A DNA stretch of 64,000 bases from Halorientalis marina (GCF_023028345.1 NZ_CP095488.1:124001-188000); one strand, 5' to 3'. Positions 17,102 to 26,998 are shown, numbered from the stretch's first letter. Numbers and translations are program-made. The notes: a model not told the origin generated them from the letters alone.

Positions 17102-17995
17102 TCACGGTAGGTCGACGTCGACACCGGATTGCAGGCTAGCCGCCTTGGCCGTGTTGTACATGAGCATCGCGATGGTTAGGGGGCCGACGCCGCCAGGCAC
17201 CGGCGTGATGGCACTCGCTTTCCCTTTCGCGCTCTCGAAGTCCACGTCCCCGACCAGTTCGTACCCCTTCTCCGCGTCGGCCTCGACACGGTTGATACCA
17301 ACGTCGATGACCGCGACCCCCTCGGAGAGCATCGAGCCGTCGATCATCTCCGGGACGCCGGCCGCGGCGATGAGGATGTCCGCCGCCCGTGTTTTGGCCG
17401 CGAGGTCCGCGGTCCGGGAGTGACAGACAGTGACCGTCGCGTTCCCACCCTCGCCGTACTGGAGGAGCAGGTTCGCCATCGGCTTGCCGACGATATCCGA
17501 GCGCCCGACCACCACCACGTCCGCTCCTTCGGTCGCGATGCCCTCGGCCGCGAGTATCTTCTGTACGCCGTGGGGCGTGCAAGGCTTGTAGCGGGCGTTC
17601 CCAGCTACCAGTCGGCCGACGTTCTCGGGATGGAACCCGTCGACGTCCTTCATGGGATCGATGCGCGACAGGACGGCCTCTTTGCTGACGTGGTCGGGAA
17701 GGGGCAACTGAACGAGGATACCGTGGACCGACGGGTCGGTGTTCAGGTCGTCGATGCGCTCGAAGAGCGCCGTCGCCGGTGCGTCCGGGTCGATTTCGTA
17801 GTGGAACCCCTCGATACCGATCTCCTCGCAGGCCTCCTGTTTCATCGAGACGTACGTCTCGCTGGCCCCATCGTCGCTCATCAACACCGTCGCCAGGCCC
17901 GGTTTCACGCCCGCCTCACTGAGGGTCGTCGCACAGCTCTCTACGTCCGCCGTGATGCGGTCCGCTATCGCGTTGCCGTCGATGATCGTAGTCAT
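17102..17995 (-). CDS. folD: Bifunctional methylene-THF dehydrogenase/methenyl-THF cyclohydrolase
   Basis: 297 residues. All FolD landmarks are intact: YVSMKQEACEEIG with catalytic Tyr and Lys, GILVQLPLPDHV with the Gln, MKDVDGFHPENVGRL with the Asp, VGRSDIVGKPMANLLLQYG for the dinucleotide, and ITPVPGGVGPLTIAML. It interconverts methylene-THF, methenyl-THF and 10-formyl-THF. In this window it links the products of the FAD/GcvT dehydrogenases and GlyA to the formate-THF ligase at 33371. It converges with the small zinc-ribbon gene. Confidence 0.95.
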   Translation of the reverse strand: MTTIIDGNAIADRITADVESCATTLSEAGVKPGLATVLMSDDGASETYVSMKQEACEEIGIEGFHYEIDPDAPATALFERIDDLNTDPSVHGILVQLPLPDHVSKEAVLSRIDPMKDVDGFHPENVGRLVAGNARYKPCTPHGVQKILAAEGIATEGADVVVVGRSDIVGKPMANLLLQYGEGGNATVTVCHSRTADLAAKTRAADILIAAAGVPEMIDGSMLSEGVAVIDVGINRVEADAEKGYELVGDVDFESAKGKASAITPVPGGVGPLTIAMLMYNTAKAASLQSGVDVDLP

Positions 17996-18246
17996 GGTGT
18001 GGTGTCGCCGTCACAGGTGGCCGACCCGACCACGGTACCGCCGGTCGCGGACGGTTCGGCGGCCAGGTCGCCACATGGAACGCGTGCATCTCACCAGTAC
18101 CGCCACTCCCGTAACTGGCCGGCGGGAATAGTCCACCCTTTGAAACTCGGAACCTCGTCACGTCTACGAATCGACAGGAATTGTTTGAAAATCCGAACCC
18201 CATGGCCCGGAATCCGGACCCGCGGAAGGTTTTTCTCGAAAGGTCT

Positions 18247-18264
18247 GGTTGTTTTTACACAACC
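18247..18264 (+). promoter_or_regulatory. trpE promoter with overlapping palindromic operator
   Basis: The 304-base gap 17996-18299 holds no gene. Near its end GGTTGT-TTTTAC-ACAACC forms perfect 6-base arms around the AT-rich TATA-like core. A repressor binding here would block the basal factors. The ATG at 18300 lies about 42 bases from the TATA core, giving a short leader. Confidence 0.5.
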
Positions 18265-18268
18265 GTTT

Positions 18269-18285
18269 CGGGGCCGTCGGCCCCG
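18269..18285 (+). promoter_or_regulatory. GC hairpin in the trpE leader
   Basis: CGGGGCC-GTC-GGCCCCG forms a perfect 7-base stem with a 3-base loop, between the TATA-like element and a ribosome-binding-site-like AGGAG at 18289-18293. It could affect translation start; no leader peptide is visible. Confidence 0.4.
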
Positions 18286-18299
18286 ATCAGGAGTCCCTC

Positions 18300-19808
18300 A
18301 TGAGTCAGCCAGTGGTCGTCACCGACGCCGAATCGTTCGCCGACACCGCGGCGACGGCACCGGCCGGCGCTCGCGTGCCGGTCGAAGTGCGGGTCACCGT
18401 CGAAGACCCCTTCGCCGCCTACCGTCGCGCCCGCGACGGTGAGGCGGAGGGGGTCTACCTCGAAACGACGGGCGGACAGTCCGGCTGGGGCTACTTTGCC
18501 GTCGATCCCGTCGAGCGAGTACAGGTCAGGCCCGAGGTGGTCGCCCGCGGTGAAAAGAGTCCGAGCATCGCGGCCATCGACGGACTGCTCGACCGCGAAC
18601 GCCTGGTCCGTGGCGACTGTGACGTGCCCTATCCCTGCGGGGCCTTCGGGTGGCTCTCCTACGACATCGCCCGCGAACTGGAGGACCTGCCCGCGACGAC
18701 CGTATCCGACGGGCTCCCCCGGCTCCAACTCGGCGTCTTCGACCGCGTCGCTGCGTGGACGGAACCCCGCGACGGCGATGTCACCCTCCGCGTCACGGCC
18801 TGTCCGGTCGTCGACGGATTCCGGTCGCCGGCGGCGGCCTACGAGGACGGCCGCGCGGATGCCATTGCCCTCGCTGAGGCGGCCCTGCACGGTGACGAGA
18901 CGGTCCACGCGCGTCCCACGGCGAGCAGACAGGCGACCTTCGAGAGCGAGTGCGGCGAGGCCGCCTTCGCAGAGCGCGTCCGCCGGATCAAGCGGTACGT
19001 CCGCGACGGCGACACCTTCCAGACCAACGTCTCTCACCGACTCGTCGCGCCCGTAGCCGTCCACCCCGTCGACACCTTCGCCGCCCTCCGCCGCGTGAAC
19101 CCCGCACCCTACTCCGCGCTGCTGGAATTTCCCGGCGTCGACCTCGTCAGCGCCAGCCCCGAACTCCTGTTAGACGTCGAGGGCGACCGCCTGCTCACCG
19201 AACCCATCGCCGGCACGCGCCCCCGCGGGGACACGTCCGAAGAAGATGCGGCGCTCGAAGCGGAACTCGCGACCGACGAGAAAGAGCGGGCCGAGCACGC
19301 GATGCTCGTCGACCTCGAACGCAACGACCTCGGGAAGGTCAGCGAGTACGGCAGCGTCGAGGTCAGCGAGTACCGCCGCGTCGACCGCTACTCCGAGGTG
19401 ATGCACCTCGTCTCCCTCGTCGAAGGCCAGGCCCGCGAAGAGGTGAGTATCGCCGACGCCGTCGCGGCGGTCTTCCCCGGCGGCACGATCACCGGCGCGC
19501 CCAAGCCCCGGACGATGGAGATTATCGACGAGGTCGAACGGTCCCGGCGGGGCCCCTACACAGGGAGCATCGCCGTGTTCGGCTTCGACGGCCGCGCGAA
19601 GCTGAACATCACCATTCGAACGCTCGTGCGCCACGCGGGCCAGTACCGCCTGCGGGTGGGCAGCGGGATCGTCCACGACTCGGTGCCCGAGCGGGAGTAC
19701 CAGGAGACGCTGGACAAGGCGCGGGCGCTCGTGACCGCCGTCGACCAGGCGCTCGGTGATCAGGGCTCGTTCGCCGTCGAATCCAGTACCGCGGGTGGCG
19801 AGCGATGA
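18300..19808 (+). CDS. trpE: Anthranilate synthase component I
   Basis: 502 residues of chorismate-binding enzyme. The segment [10 protein letters not shown] has Ala where aminodeoxychorismate synthase PabB has its catalytic Lys (PIKGT), which favours TrpE over PabB. Other family motifs are [19 protein letters not shown] and [19 protein letters not shown]. The enzyme converts chorismate and ammonia to anthranilate, the first step to tryptophan. It overlaps trpG by 4 bases (ATGA). A palindrome at its promoter suggests repression control. The rest of the trp pathway is not in the window. Confidence 0.9.
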   Translation: MSQPVVVTDAESFADTAATAPAGARVPVEVRVTVEDPFAAYRRARDGEAEGVYLETTGGQSGWGYFAVDPVERVQVRPEVVARGEKSPSIAAIDGLLDRERLVRGDCDVPYPCGAFGWLSYDIARELEDLPATTVSDGLPRLQLGVFDRVAAWTEPRDGDVTLRVTACPVVDGFRSPAAAYEDGRADAIALAEAALHGDETVHARPTASRQATFESECGEAAFAERVRRIKRYVRDGDTFQTNVSHRLVAPVAVHPVDTFAALRRVNPAPYSALLEFPGVDLVSASPELLLDVEGDRLLTEPIAGTRPRGDTSEEDAALEAELATDEKERAEHAMLVDLERNDLGKVSEYGSVEVSEYRRVDRYSEVMHLVSLVEGQAREEVSIADAVAAVFPGGTITGAPKPRTMEIIDEVERSRRGPYTGSIAVFGFDGRAKLNITIRTLVRHAGQYRLRVGSGIVHDSVPEREYQETLDKARALVTAVDQALGDQGSFAVESSTAGGER

Positions 19809-20377
19809 TCCTCATCATCGACAACTACGACTCCTTCGCCTACAACCTCGTCCAGTACGTTGGCGAGTTCGACGAGGTGACCGTCCGCCGCAACGACGCC
19901 ATCGACGTGGCCGGCATCCGCGAGCTGGACCCCGACGGCGTCGTCGTCTCGCCCGGCCCCGGCACGCCACAGGAGGCCGGTGTCTCGATGCCCGTCTTCG
20001 CCGAGACGGAGTATCCCGCGCTCGGCGTCTGTCTCGGCCACCAGGCGCTCTGTGCCGCCAACGGCGCCGCGGTCGGCCACGCGCCGGCCGTCGTCCACGG
20101 AAAACCGTCCCCGGTCCACCACGACGGCGAGGGGCTGTTCGCGGGTGTCGACGACCCCTTCTCGGTCGGGCGGTACCACTCGCTGGCCGTTCAGCGCGAC
20201 GACTTGCCCGGGAGCCTGGAAGAGACCGCACACACCGCCGACGAGCGCGACATCGTGATGGGCGTGCGCCACCGCGAGCGGCCACACATCGGCGTGCAGT
20301 TCCACCCGGAGAGCATCCTCACCGACGCCGGGAAGGGCATGATCGAGAGATTCTGTCGGACCGTCGCGAGCGCCTGA
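19805..20377 (+). CDS. trpG: Anthranilate synthase glutamine amidotransferase, component II
   Basis: 190 residues, class I glutamine amidotransferase. The nucleophile is in [10 protein letters not shown], the oxyanion region in [12 protein letters not shown], and the His-Glu pair in [14 protein letters not shown]. It supplies ammonia from glutamine to TrpE. The start overlaps the trpE stop, so subunits are probably made in equal amounts. In some organisms one subunit also serves PabB; nothing here indicates that. Confidence 0.92.
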   Translation: MILIIDNYDSFAYNLVQYVGEFDEVTVRRNDAIDVAGIRELDPDGVVVSPGPGTPQEAGVSMPVFAETEYPALGVCLGHQALCAANGAAVGHAPAVVHGKPSPVHHDGEGLFAGVDDPFSVGRYHSLAVQRDDLPGSLEETAHTADERDIVMGVRHRERPHIGVQFHPESILTDAGKGMIERFCRTVASA

Positions 20378-20385
20378 GGGCGATA

Positions 20386-22248
20386 TCAGTCGTTTTCCTC
20401 GCCCGGCGGGTCGATATCGTGGTGGGTCTGGATCGACGGGAGCCGCTGGAGGACGCGCCTGCCGAGCGAGGTGTGGCCCTGTTCGCGCCGGTACAGCGTC
20501 AGGGTCAGCCCGGCGAGCGCGACCAGCGAGAGGAGGGCGAAGGGACCACCGGTCAGGACCGCGAGCGCCTGCAGGGTCTCCGCGCCGCCGACCAGCAGGA
20601 CCGCGACGGCGACCGCGCCCTGGAAGCCGCCCCAGAAGGCGATGCTCCCCGCGGAGGGGGCCAGGCCCCGACGAGTCGCGAGGATCGCGACGACGAGCGT
20701 CGACGTGTCCGCGGAGGTCGTGATGAACACCACGATGAGCGCGAGAAAGAGGAACATCAACAGCTGACTGACCGGGAGCGCGGCAAAGAGCGGGAACCCG
20801 GCGACGGCCTCGGAACCGCCCCGCTCGGCGATGGCCCCGAGCACGTTCGCTTGCCCGCTGTGCTGGACGAACAGCGAGGTCCCCCCCAGTAACAGGAACC
20901 AGATCATCGTCGCCGCCGACGTGGCGACGACGCTCGTGAACACGACCGTCCTGACCCGACGGCCCCGCGAGAGGGCGGCGATGAACAGGCCGGCGAACGG
21001 CGCCCACGAGAACCACCACGACCAGTTCCAGACCGTCCAGTTCGCCACCCACTCGCCGCCCGTGTACAGGCTGAGCGGGACGAAGTTGACGACGTAATTA
21101 CCCAGCGCCTGCGTGCCCGCTCGGAGGACGAACGACCGGGGACCGATGGCGAACAGGACGACGGCGAAGGCGACGAAGAGAACGACGTTGAGCGCCGCGA
21201 TGCGTCGAATCCCGCGGTGGATACCGGTCACACACGAGAGAACGAAGATCAGCGTCAGGCCACCGACGAACAACAGGGGCCCGAGCGCCCCGGTACTGAC
21301 ACCCCACTGGAAGCCGATACCGGCGAGGAACTGCTGGCTCACCAGCGCGACGGAGGTGGCGATGCCGCCGATGGTCGCGAACACCGCGAGCGTGTCGACC
21401 AGCCGGCTCCAGACCGAGTCCAGTCCGTCGACGCCGAGGAACGGCGCGAGGATGGTCGACACCCGCAGGGGCGCGCCCCGGGTGAACACGAAATACGCCA
21501 CCGGGACGCCGATGACGGTGTAGGCGCTCCAGGCCGAGACGCCCCAGTGGAACAGGGCGTAGGTGAGCGCGCCGGGGATCGCCGCGTTCGACTCCGCCGC
21601 CGCGCCGAAGTACGGCGGCGGCGTCTCGTAGTGAAAGAGCGCCTCGGCCGGTCCCCAGAACACCACGCCGGCGGCGATACCCGCGGTGAAGACCAGGGCG
21701 AAGTACGTAGGGTAGGTGTAACTCGGCTCCGTATCCGGCCCGCCGAGTTTCACTTCGCCCCACGGTCCGAGCAGGAGGACCAGACAGTAACAGACCGCGA
21801 GGAGGACCGCGCCGAGAAAGAGTGGGCCGAGGTCGCGGAGGACCGTGCTCGCAGCGGCGTCGACGACCGTCGTCGTGGCCGCCGGGAAGAGAAACTGGAC
21901 GACGAAAAACAGCGTGAACACCAGCACCGGGAGGCCGAGCGTGATGGGATCCTGTCCGACGAGAAACTCCCGCACGACGTTTACGAACCGGGTTTGCCGG
22001 ATACGCAGGAGGTACGGGTCGGCGTCGTCGGCCTCGTCGTCAGTCGAGTACGGAAGGACCGCGAGATAGCCGAGGCCGGACCCGAAAAACAGCAGCGAGA
22101 CCGCCAGCCACACCTCGCCGGTGATGGCCGCGCCCACGAGCGAGGGAAAGAAAAACCCCGCTAGCACGACGGCACCGGCGACCACACAGAGCGGTAACAG
22201 CGTCCGCTCCAGCATCCGCTCGATGCCGCTGGCTCCGGACGTACTCAT
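20386..22248 (-). CDS. BCCT-family transporter (divergent member)
   Basis: About 620 residues with some 12 membrane helices, from the ATG at 22248. The family Trp-rich segment is present as WSWWFSWAPFAGLFIAALSR. The third-helix glycine motif, GMGIG in sodium-coupled betaine carriers, reads AGIAAGVVFWGPAE here, so the coupling ion or substrate may differ from the second BCCT protein at 42237. BCCT proteins carry betaine, choline, carnitine or related compounds, either as osmolytes or as nutrients. The gene converges with trpG and is transcribed alone. Confidence 0.88.
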   Translation of the reverse strand: MSTSGASGIERMLERTLLPLCVVAGAVVLAGFFFPSLVGAAITGEVWLAVSLLFFGSGLGYLAVLPYSTDDEADDADPYLLRIRQTRFVNVVREFLVGQDPITLGLPVLVFTLFFVVQFLFPAATTTVVDAAASTVLRDLGPLFLGAVLLAVCYCLVLLLGPWGEVKLGGPDTEPSYTYPTYFALVFTAGIAAGVVFWGPAEALFHYETPPPYFGAAAESNAAIPGALTYALFHWGVSAWSAYTVIGVPVAYFVFTRGAPLRVSTILAPFLGVDGLDSVWSRLVDTLAVFATIGGIATSVALVSQQFLAGIGFQWGVSTGALGPLLFVGGLTLIFVLSCVTGIHRGIRRIAALNVVLFVAFAVVLFAIGPRSFVLRAGTQALGNYVVNFVPLSLYTGGEWVANWTVWNWSWWFSWAPFAGLFIAALSRGRRVRTVVFTSVVATSAATMIWFLLLGGTSLFVQHSGQANVLGAIAERGGSEAVAGFPLFAALPVSQLLMFLFLALIVVFITTSADTSTLVVAILATRRGLAPSAGSIAFWGGFQGAVAVAVLLVGGAETLQALAVLTGGPFALLSLVALAGLTLTLYRREQGHTSLGRRVLQRLPSIQTHHDIDPPGEEND

Positions 22249-22314
22249 ACCACGTGTGTGGGACGTGAACACGTATAGTATGTGGGGGCGGTGAGGGGCA
22301 CTCGCCCCGCCGCG

Positions 22315-22860
22315 TCAGGTGTCTACCTGCTCGCAGGAGCGGTAGACCACGTACACGATGCCGTCACGGACGGCGATGCCCATTCCGGCCCGGAAACGCG
22401 TAGCGGGGCGAAAGCGCACGTCGTCCTCGTCGGCCGCCGCAATGGCGTCGGCGACGGCCGTGACAGTCGCCTCGGACGGCGGACTCGATACGTTTCCCAC
22501 ACGAACCCGGACGGGGAGTTGCGTACAGAACAGGCGGTGGTTCGGGAGCGTCGCGTTCGGGCGCCCGGGGAAGCCGGACGTGTCCCCGTCGGGCCAGTCC
22601 TCGAGGAGCGTGTCGGTGGTATCCTGTGCGATGCCGCGTATGAACCGGTCGCGGGGCATCGGGTCGCGCTCCTGGGCGATGCGGCGCTCGTCGAGTTCCT
22701 GCCAGACGGCCGCGCGCAGGCGATCCTCGCGCTCGTCGGTGGTGTCCGGGGGCAACAGTTCCCCTTCGGAGAACTGGACGACCCCGGCGATGGCGAGGAA
22801 GACAACGACGAATATCGCGCCGATGTCGATCAGGTCCAGTTGCCCGGCGTGCGACGCCAT
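22315..22860 (-). CDS. Protein of unknown function with N-terminal membrane helix
   Basis: About 181 residues. One hydrophobic helix (IDIGAIFVVVFLAIAGVVQF) is followed by a charged region rich in Arg, Asp and Glu and a mixed strand-helix C-terminal part. GTG at 22863 directly before the ATG at 22860 is an alternative start. It lies between the BCCT gene and the K+ channel gene on the same strand, 72 bases from the channel. I recognise no domain. Confidence 0.6.
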   Translation of the reverse strand: MASHAGQLDLIDIGAIFVVVFLAIAGVVQFSEGELLPPDTTDEREDRLRAAVWQELDERRIAQERDPMPRDRFIRGIAQDTTDTLLEDWPDGDTSGFPGRPNATLPNHRLFCTQLPVRVRVGNVSSPPSEATVTAVADAIAAADEDDVRFRPATRFRAGMGIAVRDGIVYVVYRSCEQVDT

Positions 22861-22935
22861 CACACACAGTTGGTCCCGCCGTCATTTGTATCATTCCGTG
22901 GCCCCGCCGACCGGGGGCAGTTCCGTCGTGACCGA

Positions 22936-24165
22936 TCACTCGGGGTCGTCGTCGCCGAGAGACGACAGCGACGCGTCGGTCGCCGTGTCGTCGAGGACTG
23001 ACTCCCCGAGGAGGCGGCCACCGATAGTCCGGGGGTTGATTATTTCGTCGGCACCGACGGCGGCGAGTTTGTCGACGTGTTTTCCTTCGTTGGCCGTCGC
23101 AACGACGCGCACGTCCGGCGCGACGTTCTTCGCGGCGAGGACGGCGAGGACGTTCTGGGCATCGTCCCGACCGCCGGCGACGACTCCACGGGCGGTCTCG
23201 ACCTGTGCGTCCCGGAGGACCGACTCGTCGGTCGGGTCGTCGGTGAGGACGTTCACGTCGTCGTCGGTGAGGTCGGCGGCCACGTCCGCGTCGTCGGTCA
23301 CGACGACTACGTCGGTCTCGTCGTCGAGCGTTTCCAGGAGCGATGCCGTGAGGTCGCCGTGTCCGAGGACCACCACGTGGTCCTCGAGGAGTTTGAGTTC
23401 CGAGACGGTCATGTTTCCGAACGCCGAGGCCATCCGCGACTCGATGGCGGGGCCGACCAGCGCCCCCACGGACACGGTGAAGGCCCCGGTCCCGAGGAGG
23501 ATGATGGACAGCGAGAACCACTTGGCGACGGGCGTGGTCGGCGTCACGTCCCCGTAGCCCACCGTCGAGATGGTGACGACGACGTAGTACACCGCGTCGC
23601 TCCAGGTCGCGACGGACAACCCCCGGCCGCGGAGACCGTACGCGCCGACGGTTCCGTAGAGCATCACGCCGACGATGGACGACAGGGAGGCGATCTGGAG
23701 CGGTGAGAGATCGAGCGACTGGTCGAACTGGTCGCGGTTCCACACCAGCAGGGGGACGGTGACGGCGACGACGGCCAGCAGGGGCACGTCGGTCGTCTGG
23801 AGCGTCGTCAGCGGCAGGGCCGCGAGCACGGGCAACAGGACGAGTGCGGCCCGCCAGGCGAGGGCCTTCCGGCGCTGGAGGCCGACGGTCACCGGCCCAA
23901 GCAGGAACGAAAAGAGAACGCCGCCGAAGCGTGCGAACCCGTTCGCGGCCGGGAGGACGGACGCGAGCGGCCCGTCCAGCGCCAGCGTCGGCTGGCTGAG
24001 GTTCGACAGCCCCGTCACGAACGACAGCAAGGCGACGATGCCGACGAGGACTACCGCCGGCTTGGCTCCCGAGAACTGTTGCCAGTTGACGAACGGGATG
24101 TGCTCATCGGGGTAAAAAACCTCCTCGATGGCCCGGTCACTCTCCCGCTCGCGCGTGTCTGTCAC
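22936..24165 (-). CDS. Two-domain potassium channel with TrkA-N/RCK domain
   Basis: About 409 residues, probably from the GTG at 24165. Four hydrophobic helices precede the pore region with the selectivity filter STVGYGDVTPTT and a last helix (FSLSIILLGTGAFTVSVGAL). The C-terminal half is a Rossmann-type TrkA-N domain beginning DHVVVLGHGDLTASLLETL, which binds a nucleotide and gates the pore in such channels. A role in K+ balance fits a salt-in haloarchaeon. The longer frame reaching to 24300 has no family similarity I can see upstream of VTDTRERE. Confidence 0.88.
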   Translation of the reverse strand: MTDTRERESDRAIEEVFYPDEHIPFVNWQQFSGAKPAVVLVGIVALLSFVTGLSNLSQPTLALDGPLASVLPAANGFARFGGVLFSFLLGPVTVGLQRRKALAWRAALVLLPVLAALPLTTLQTTDVPLLAVVAVTVPLLVWNRDQFDQSLDLSPLQIASLSSIVGVMLYGTVGAYGLRGRGLSVATWSDAVYYVVVTISTVGYGDVTPTTPVAKWFSLSIILLGTGAFTVSVGALVGPAIESRMASAFGNMTVSELKLLEDHVVVLGHGDLTASLLETLDDETDVVVVTDDADVAADLTDDDVNVLTDDPTDESVLRDAQVETARGVVAGGRDDAQNVLAVLAAKNVAPDVRVVATANEGKHVDKLAAVGADEIINPRTIGGRLLGESVLDDTATDASLSSLGDDDPE

Positions 24166-24381
24166 TCTCTCACATTGGCGGACGCGGTACAAAAAAGACG
24201 CGGCGGGCCCGGCCGCCGTGGCTACCGTGACACTCAACAGCGATGGGTGTGACGGGTCAGGAGTATGACCTGCCAGCAGGCGGCCAGTGACTCCTTCCAC
24301 GAGCGTTCATGAACGTGACAGGACGTGGCGCGACCAACGGCTGCCCGGTAATTGAAGGGCGGACCGCTGGAAACTCGGCGT

Positions 24382-24762
24382 ATGAAGCGCGTGATCAGCA
24401 CCGACGACGCCCCCGCGGCGGTGGGCGCGTACAGTCAGGCGACGACGAACGGTGACCTGCTCCTCACGGCCGGGCAACTCCCACTGACGACTGACGGGGA
24501 ACTGCTCGACGGCGAACCGGTGGGTGAACAGACCAGACAGTGTCTCTGGAACGTCGAAGCCATCCTCGAATCGGAGGGCGCGTCGCTCGCGGACCTGCTC
24601 AAAACGACCGTCTACCTCGACGACATCGACGACTTCGACGCGTTCAACGAGGCCTACAGCGAGTTCTTCGACGAGGCGCCGCCGGCCCGGAGCGCCGTCG
24701 AGGCCGGGGCGGTCCCGAAAGGCGCCGCCGTCGAGATAGAAGCCATCGCAACGCTGGACTGA
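24382..24762 (+). CDS. ridA: RidA/YjgF-family enamine/imine deaminase
   Basis: 126 residues. Family features are VGAYSQATTNGDLLLTAGQL near the start, LLKTTVYLDDIDDF and the catalytic Arg in PPARSAVEAGAVPKGA. RidA hydrolyses reactive 2-aminoacrylate and related imines released by PLP dehydratases such as the threonine/serine ammonia-lyase encoded at 45577. It is monocistronic. Confidence 0.93.
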   Translation: MKRVISTDDAPAAVGAYSQATTNGDLLLTAGQLPLTTDGELLDGEPVGEQTRQCLWNVEAILESEGASLADLLKTTVYLDDIDDFDAFNEAYSEFFDEAPPARSAVEAGAVPKGAAVEIEAIATLD

Positions 24763-24963
24763 GCCGGCGGGCCGGATGCACCGGCCTACCTGTAACAGCG
24801 AGAGAGTCCCGCCCTTCCCGTGAGAGACGAGTGTTCCGACACGCGGTCGGAACCGAGGACCGAACAGGGCGGGCGTGAATCGCGTCTGCTCCGGTGAGAA
24901 TCCGCCGAGTTACTGCTGATTTGAGCCTCCACTGAAACGGATCGACTTTTATTTTCACTGTGG

Positions 24964-26454
24964 ATGGCTGACGTTCAAGTCCGAAGCGACCGTCTCTTGA
25001 AGCGGCTGATGAAGCGTACCAACACGTTCGCCGTGCAACCGCTCTCCGACGATGGTGAGCAACTGCTACGGGACCTGTTGGACGCTTCCGCCGCTCTCTG
25101 GAACGAGATCAACTACCAGCGCCTCATGCGCTACAACGACGAAGACGGCTTCGAGGGCGACGTATGGGACGCCGATACAGGCGCTCTCGAAGGCAAATAC
25201 AAAGGCGTGCTTGGTGCGTCCACCGCCCAACAGGTGATACGCAAAAACAGCGAAGCGTGGTGCGGGTTCTTCGATACGAAAAACAAGTACCACGACGAGT
25301 CGAACACGTCGGTCACGGAACACCCCAAACCGCCGGGATTCCGTGGCAACGAGGACGATGGGCGACAACTCAAGACCGTCATTCGCAACACGTCATACAC
25401 CGTCGAATGGGGCGAGCGGTCCCGGCTTGAGATACTGGTCGGGAGCGAGTTGAAAGACCGATACGACCACACCGGCCGCCTCCGACTCGAAATCGCTGGC
25501 GACCCGAATTGGCCCGACTACGAGAAACAGGGCCGGTTAGACCTGTGGTACGACGAGACTGATAGTACCTTCCGAGCTTCGCAACCCGTGACTATTACTG
25601 ATGCACGGGACACTCCACTGGCCGACGAGACGGCCGCTCTGGACATTGGTGCGAACAATCTCGTTGCCTGTACCACCACGACCGGCGAGCAATACCTGTA
25701 CGAGGGCCGCGAGTTGTTCCAGCGGTTCCGCGAGACGACGCGAGAAATTGCCCGGTTGCAGTCGAAACTCGAAGACGGCCGATACAGTAGCGAGCGTATC
25801 CGGCGGCTGTACCGCAAGCGAACTCGTCGCCGCGATCACGCTCAAGAAGCACTGTGTCGTGACCTGCTGGAACGGCTGTACGCCGACGGTGTCGATGCCG
25901 TGTATATCGGCGGCTTGACCGACGTACTCGAAACACACTGGTCGGTCGAAACCAACGCCAAGACCCACAACTTCTGGGCGTTCAAGCAATTCACCGATCG
26001 ACTGGCGTGTACCGCCGAGGAATACGGTATCTCGGTCGAAGTTCGATCAGAAGCGTGGACCAGCCAGGAGTGCCCGCAGTGCGGTTCAACAGATCGGACG
26101 ACACGACATAAGGACACGCTCACCTGTCCGTGTAGCTTCGAGGGGCACGCTGACCTCACAGCCTCAGAAACGTTCCTGAGACGTCATCAGAACTCGGGGA
26201 GTTTTGATTGGCGGATGAGACGCGAAGCGTCTCGTCAACGGCACACAGAGAAAGCAGTCAGGCCGATGGCACGGCCCGTGTCCTCGGAAATCGGAGATTT
26301 CCGGGATGCCGAAAACGCGCAGCGTTTTCGAGCACGGTTCGAGTGGGACGACCACGAATGGTCGGAGTCACCACGCTCTCACCGTCCCAAAGAACAGCGC
26401 ACAGACCCGAGTACCGTCCACCGCAACGGGAATGTTGCTTCCGGGGAATCTTAG
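24964..26454 (+). CDS. tnpB: TnpB, RNA-guided RuvC-like nuclease of an IS1341-type element
   Basis: 496 residues. The RuvC core starts [11 protein letters not shown] with the first catalytic Asp. A zinc finger ([15 protein letters not shown], then TCPC) precedes the third Asp in [14 protein letters not shown]. The second acidic position, in a V-x-x-E-D-L context in model TnpB proteins, reads [13 protein letters not shown] here, so the catalytic Glu is displaced or missing. The C-terminal 70 residues are an Arg/Asp-rich tail usual for haloarchaeal members. TnpB nucleases use a guide RNA from the element's right end; in model systems they help keep the element at its donor site. An alternative start is the ATG at MKRTNTFAV. 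Confidence 0.88.
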   Translation: MADVQVRSDRLLKRLMKRTNTFAVQPLSDDGEQLLRDLLDASAALWNEINYQRLMRYNDEDGFEGDVWDADTGALEGKYKGVLGASTAQQVIRKNSEAWCGFFDTKNKYHDESNTSVTEHPKPPGFRGNEDDGRQLKTVIRNTSYTVEWGERSRLEILVGSELKDRYDHTGRLRLEIAGDPNWPDYEKQGRLDLWYDETDSTFRASQPVTITDARDTPLADETAALDIGANNLVACTTTTGEQYLYEGRELFQRFRETTREIARLQSKLEDGRYSSERIRRLYRKRTRRRDHAQEALCRDLLERLYADGVDAVYIGGLTDVLETHWSVETNAKTHNFWAFKQFTDRLACTAEEYGISVEVRSEAWTSQECPQCGSTDRTTRHKDTLTCPCSFEGHADLTASETFLRRHQNSGSFDWRMRREASRQRHTEKAVRPMARPVSSEIGDFRDAENAQRFRARFEWDDHEWSESPRSHRPKEQRTDPSTVHRNGNVASGES

Positions 26455-26480
26455 ACCGGCTGAAACTCCCACGGAGGAAA

Positions 26481-26500
26481 CCGCGCCGTTCACGGCGCGG
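26481..26500 (+). repeat. Right-end hairpin of the IS1341-type element
   Basis: CCGCGCCG-TTCA-CGGCGCGG is a perfect 8-base stem with a 4-base loop, 26 bases after the tnpB stop and followed by AGGATGTCA. This is the usual right-end structure of haloarchaeal tnpB elements and probably lies within the guide-RNA region. Confidence 0.65.
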
Positions 26501-26506
26501 AGGATG

Positions 26507-26779
26507 TCATCGCAGTTCCATGTGTTCGGCCCGCTCGACGGCGAGGTCGGCCACCTCCTCGACGCTCCGCTCCGAGCGGTCGGCCAGTACCCGGCAGAGC
26601 ATCCCGAGCTGGACCGCCGCGGCCTCGCGGAGCTGCTCGGCCGATTCAGTGTCGTTGCCCAGGTAGTACTCGTGGCGGCCGTCCTCGTGGACGAGGCCGG
26701 CGTACACCGACCGGAGGTCACCCTCCGTGATGGCCGCCGCCGCCTCCGTCCGCGTCTCCTCGAATCGGGGATTCGACAT
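26507..26779 (-). CDS. Small acidic helical protein, unknown function
   Basis: 90 residues from the ATG at 26779; almost entirely charged helix (RFEETRTEAAAAITEGDLR, then REAAAVQLGMLCRVLADR). Its TGA stop (26507-26509) coincides with the GTCA that closes the tnpB element's right end. The element may therefore have inserted into the 3' end of the gene and supplied its stop. I recognise no domain. The 219-base gap after it up to 26998 shows only the promoter region of the next gene. Confidence 0.65.
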   Translation of the reverse strand: MSNPRFEETRTEAAAAITEGDLRSVYAGLVHEDGRHEYYLGNDTESAEQLREAAAVQLGMLCRVLADRSERSVEEVADLAVERAEHMELR

Positions 26780-26998
26780 TACGACGAACACCGGCGGCCA
26801 CGCCCCTAATCCCTTCGCACCGATCCTGACAGTCCCGGGTGTCGCCAGCGCAACCTATCACCCCACGTATCGGTTGTGTTCGCCACGCCCGGCGGCGCGC
26901 CGCGTCCCCGGCACCGACCCGGAACGTCGATACCGGTTCGGCACGCACACCGTCGCAGTGTGTGGGATTTTTACTCCTGCCCTCCGATGTGTGGGGTT

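Larger units (their letters stand above)
24964..26506 (+). mobile_element. IS1341-type (IS200/IS605 superfamily) element with lone tnpB
   Basis: A tnpB gene without tnpA, followed by a GC-rich hairpin typical of the right end of haloarchaeal IS1341-type elements. The left boundary was not defined; the AT-rich stretch at about 24940-24960 may be part of the left end. Mobility would need a TnpA supplied from elsewhere. Confidence 0.7.

Noticed and set aside
18300..20377. Aminodeoxychorismate synthase (pabBA) instead of trpEG
   Set aside because: The motif PIAGT has Ala where PabB has its catalytic Lys, and no aminotransferase class IV (pabC) follows.
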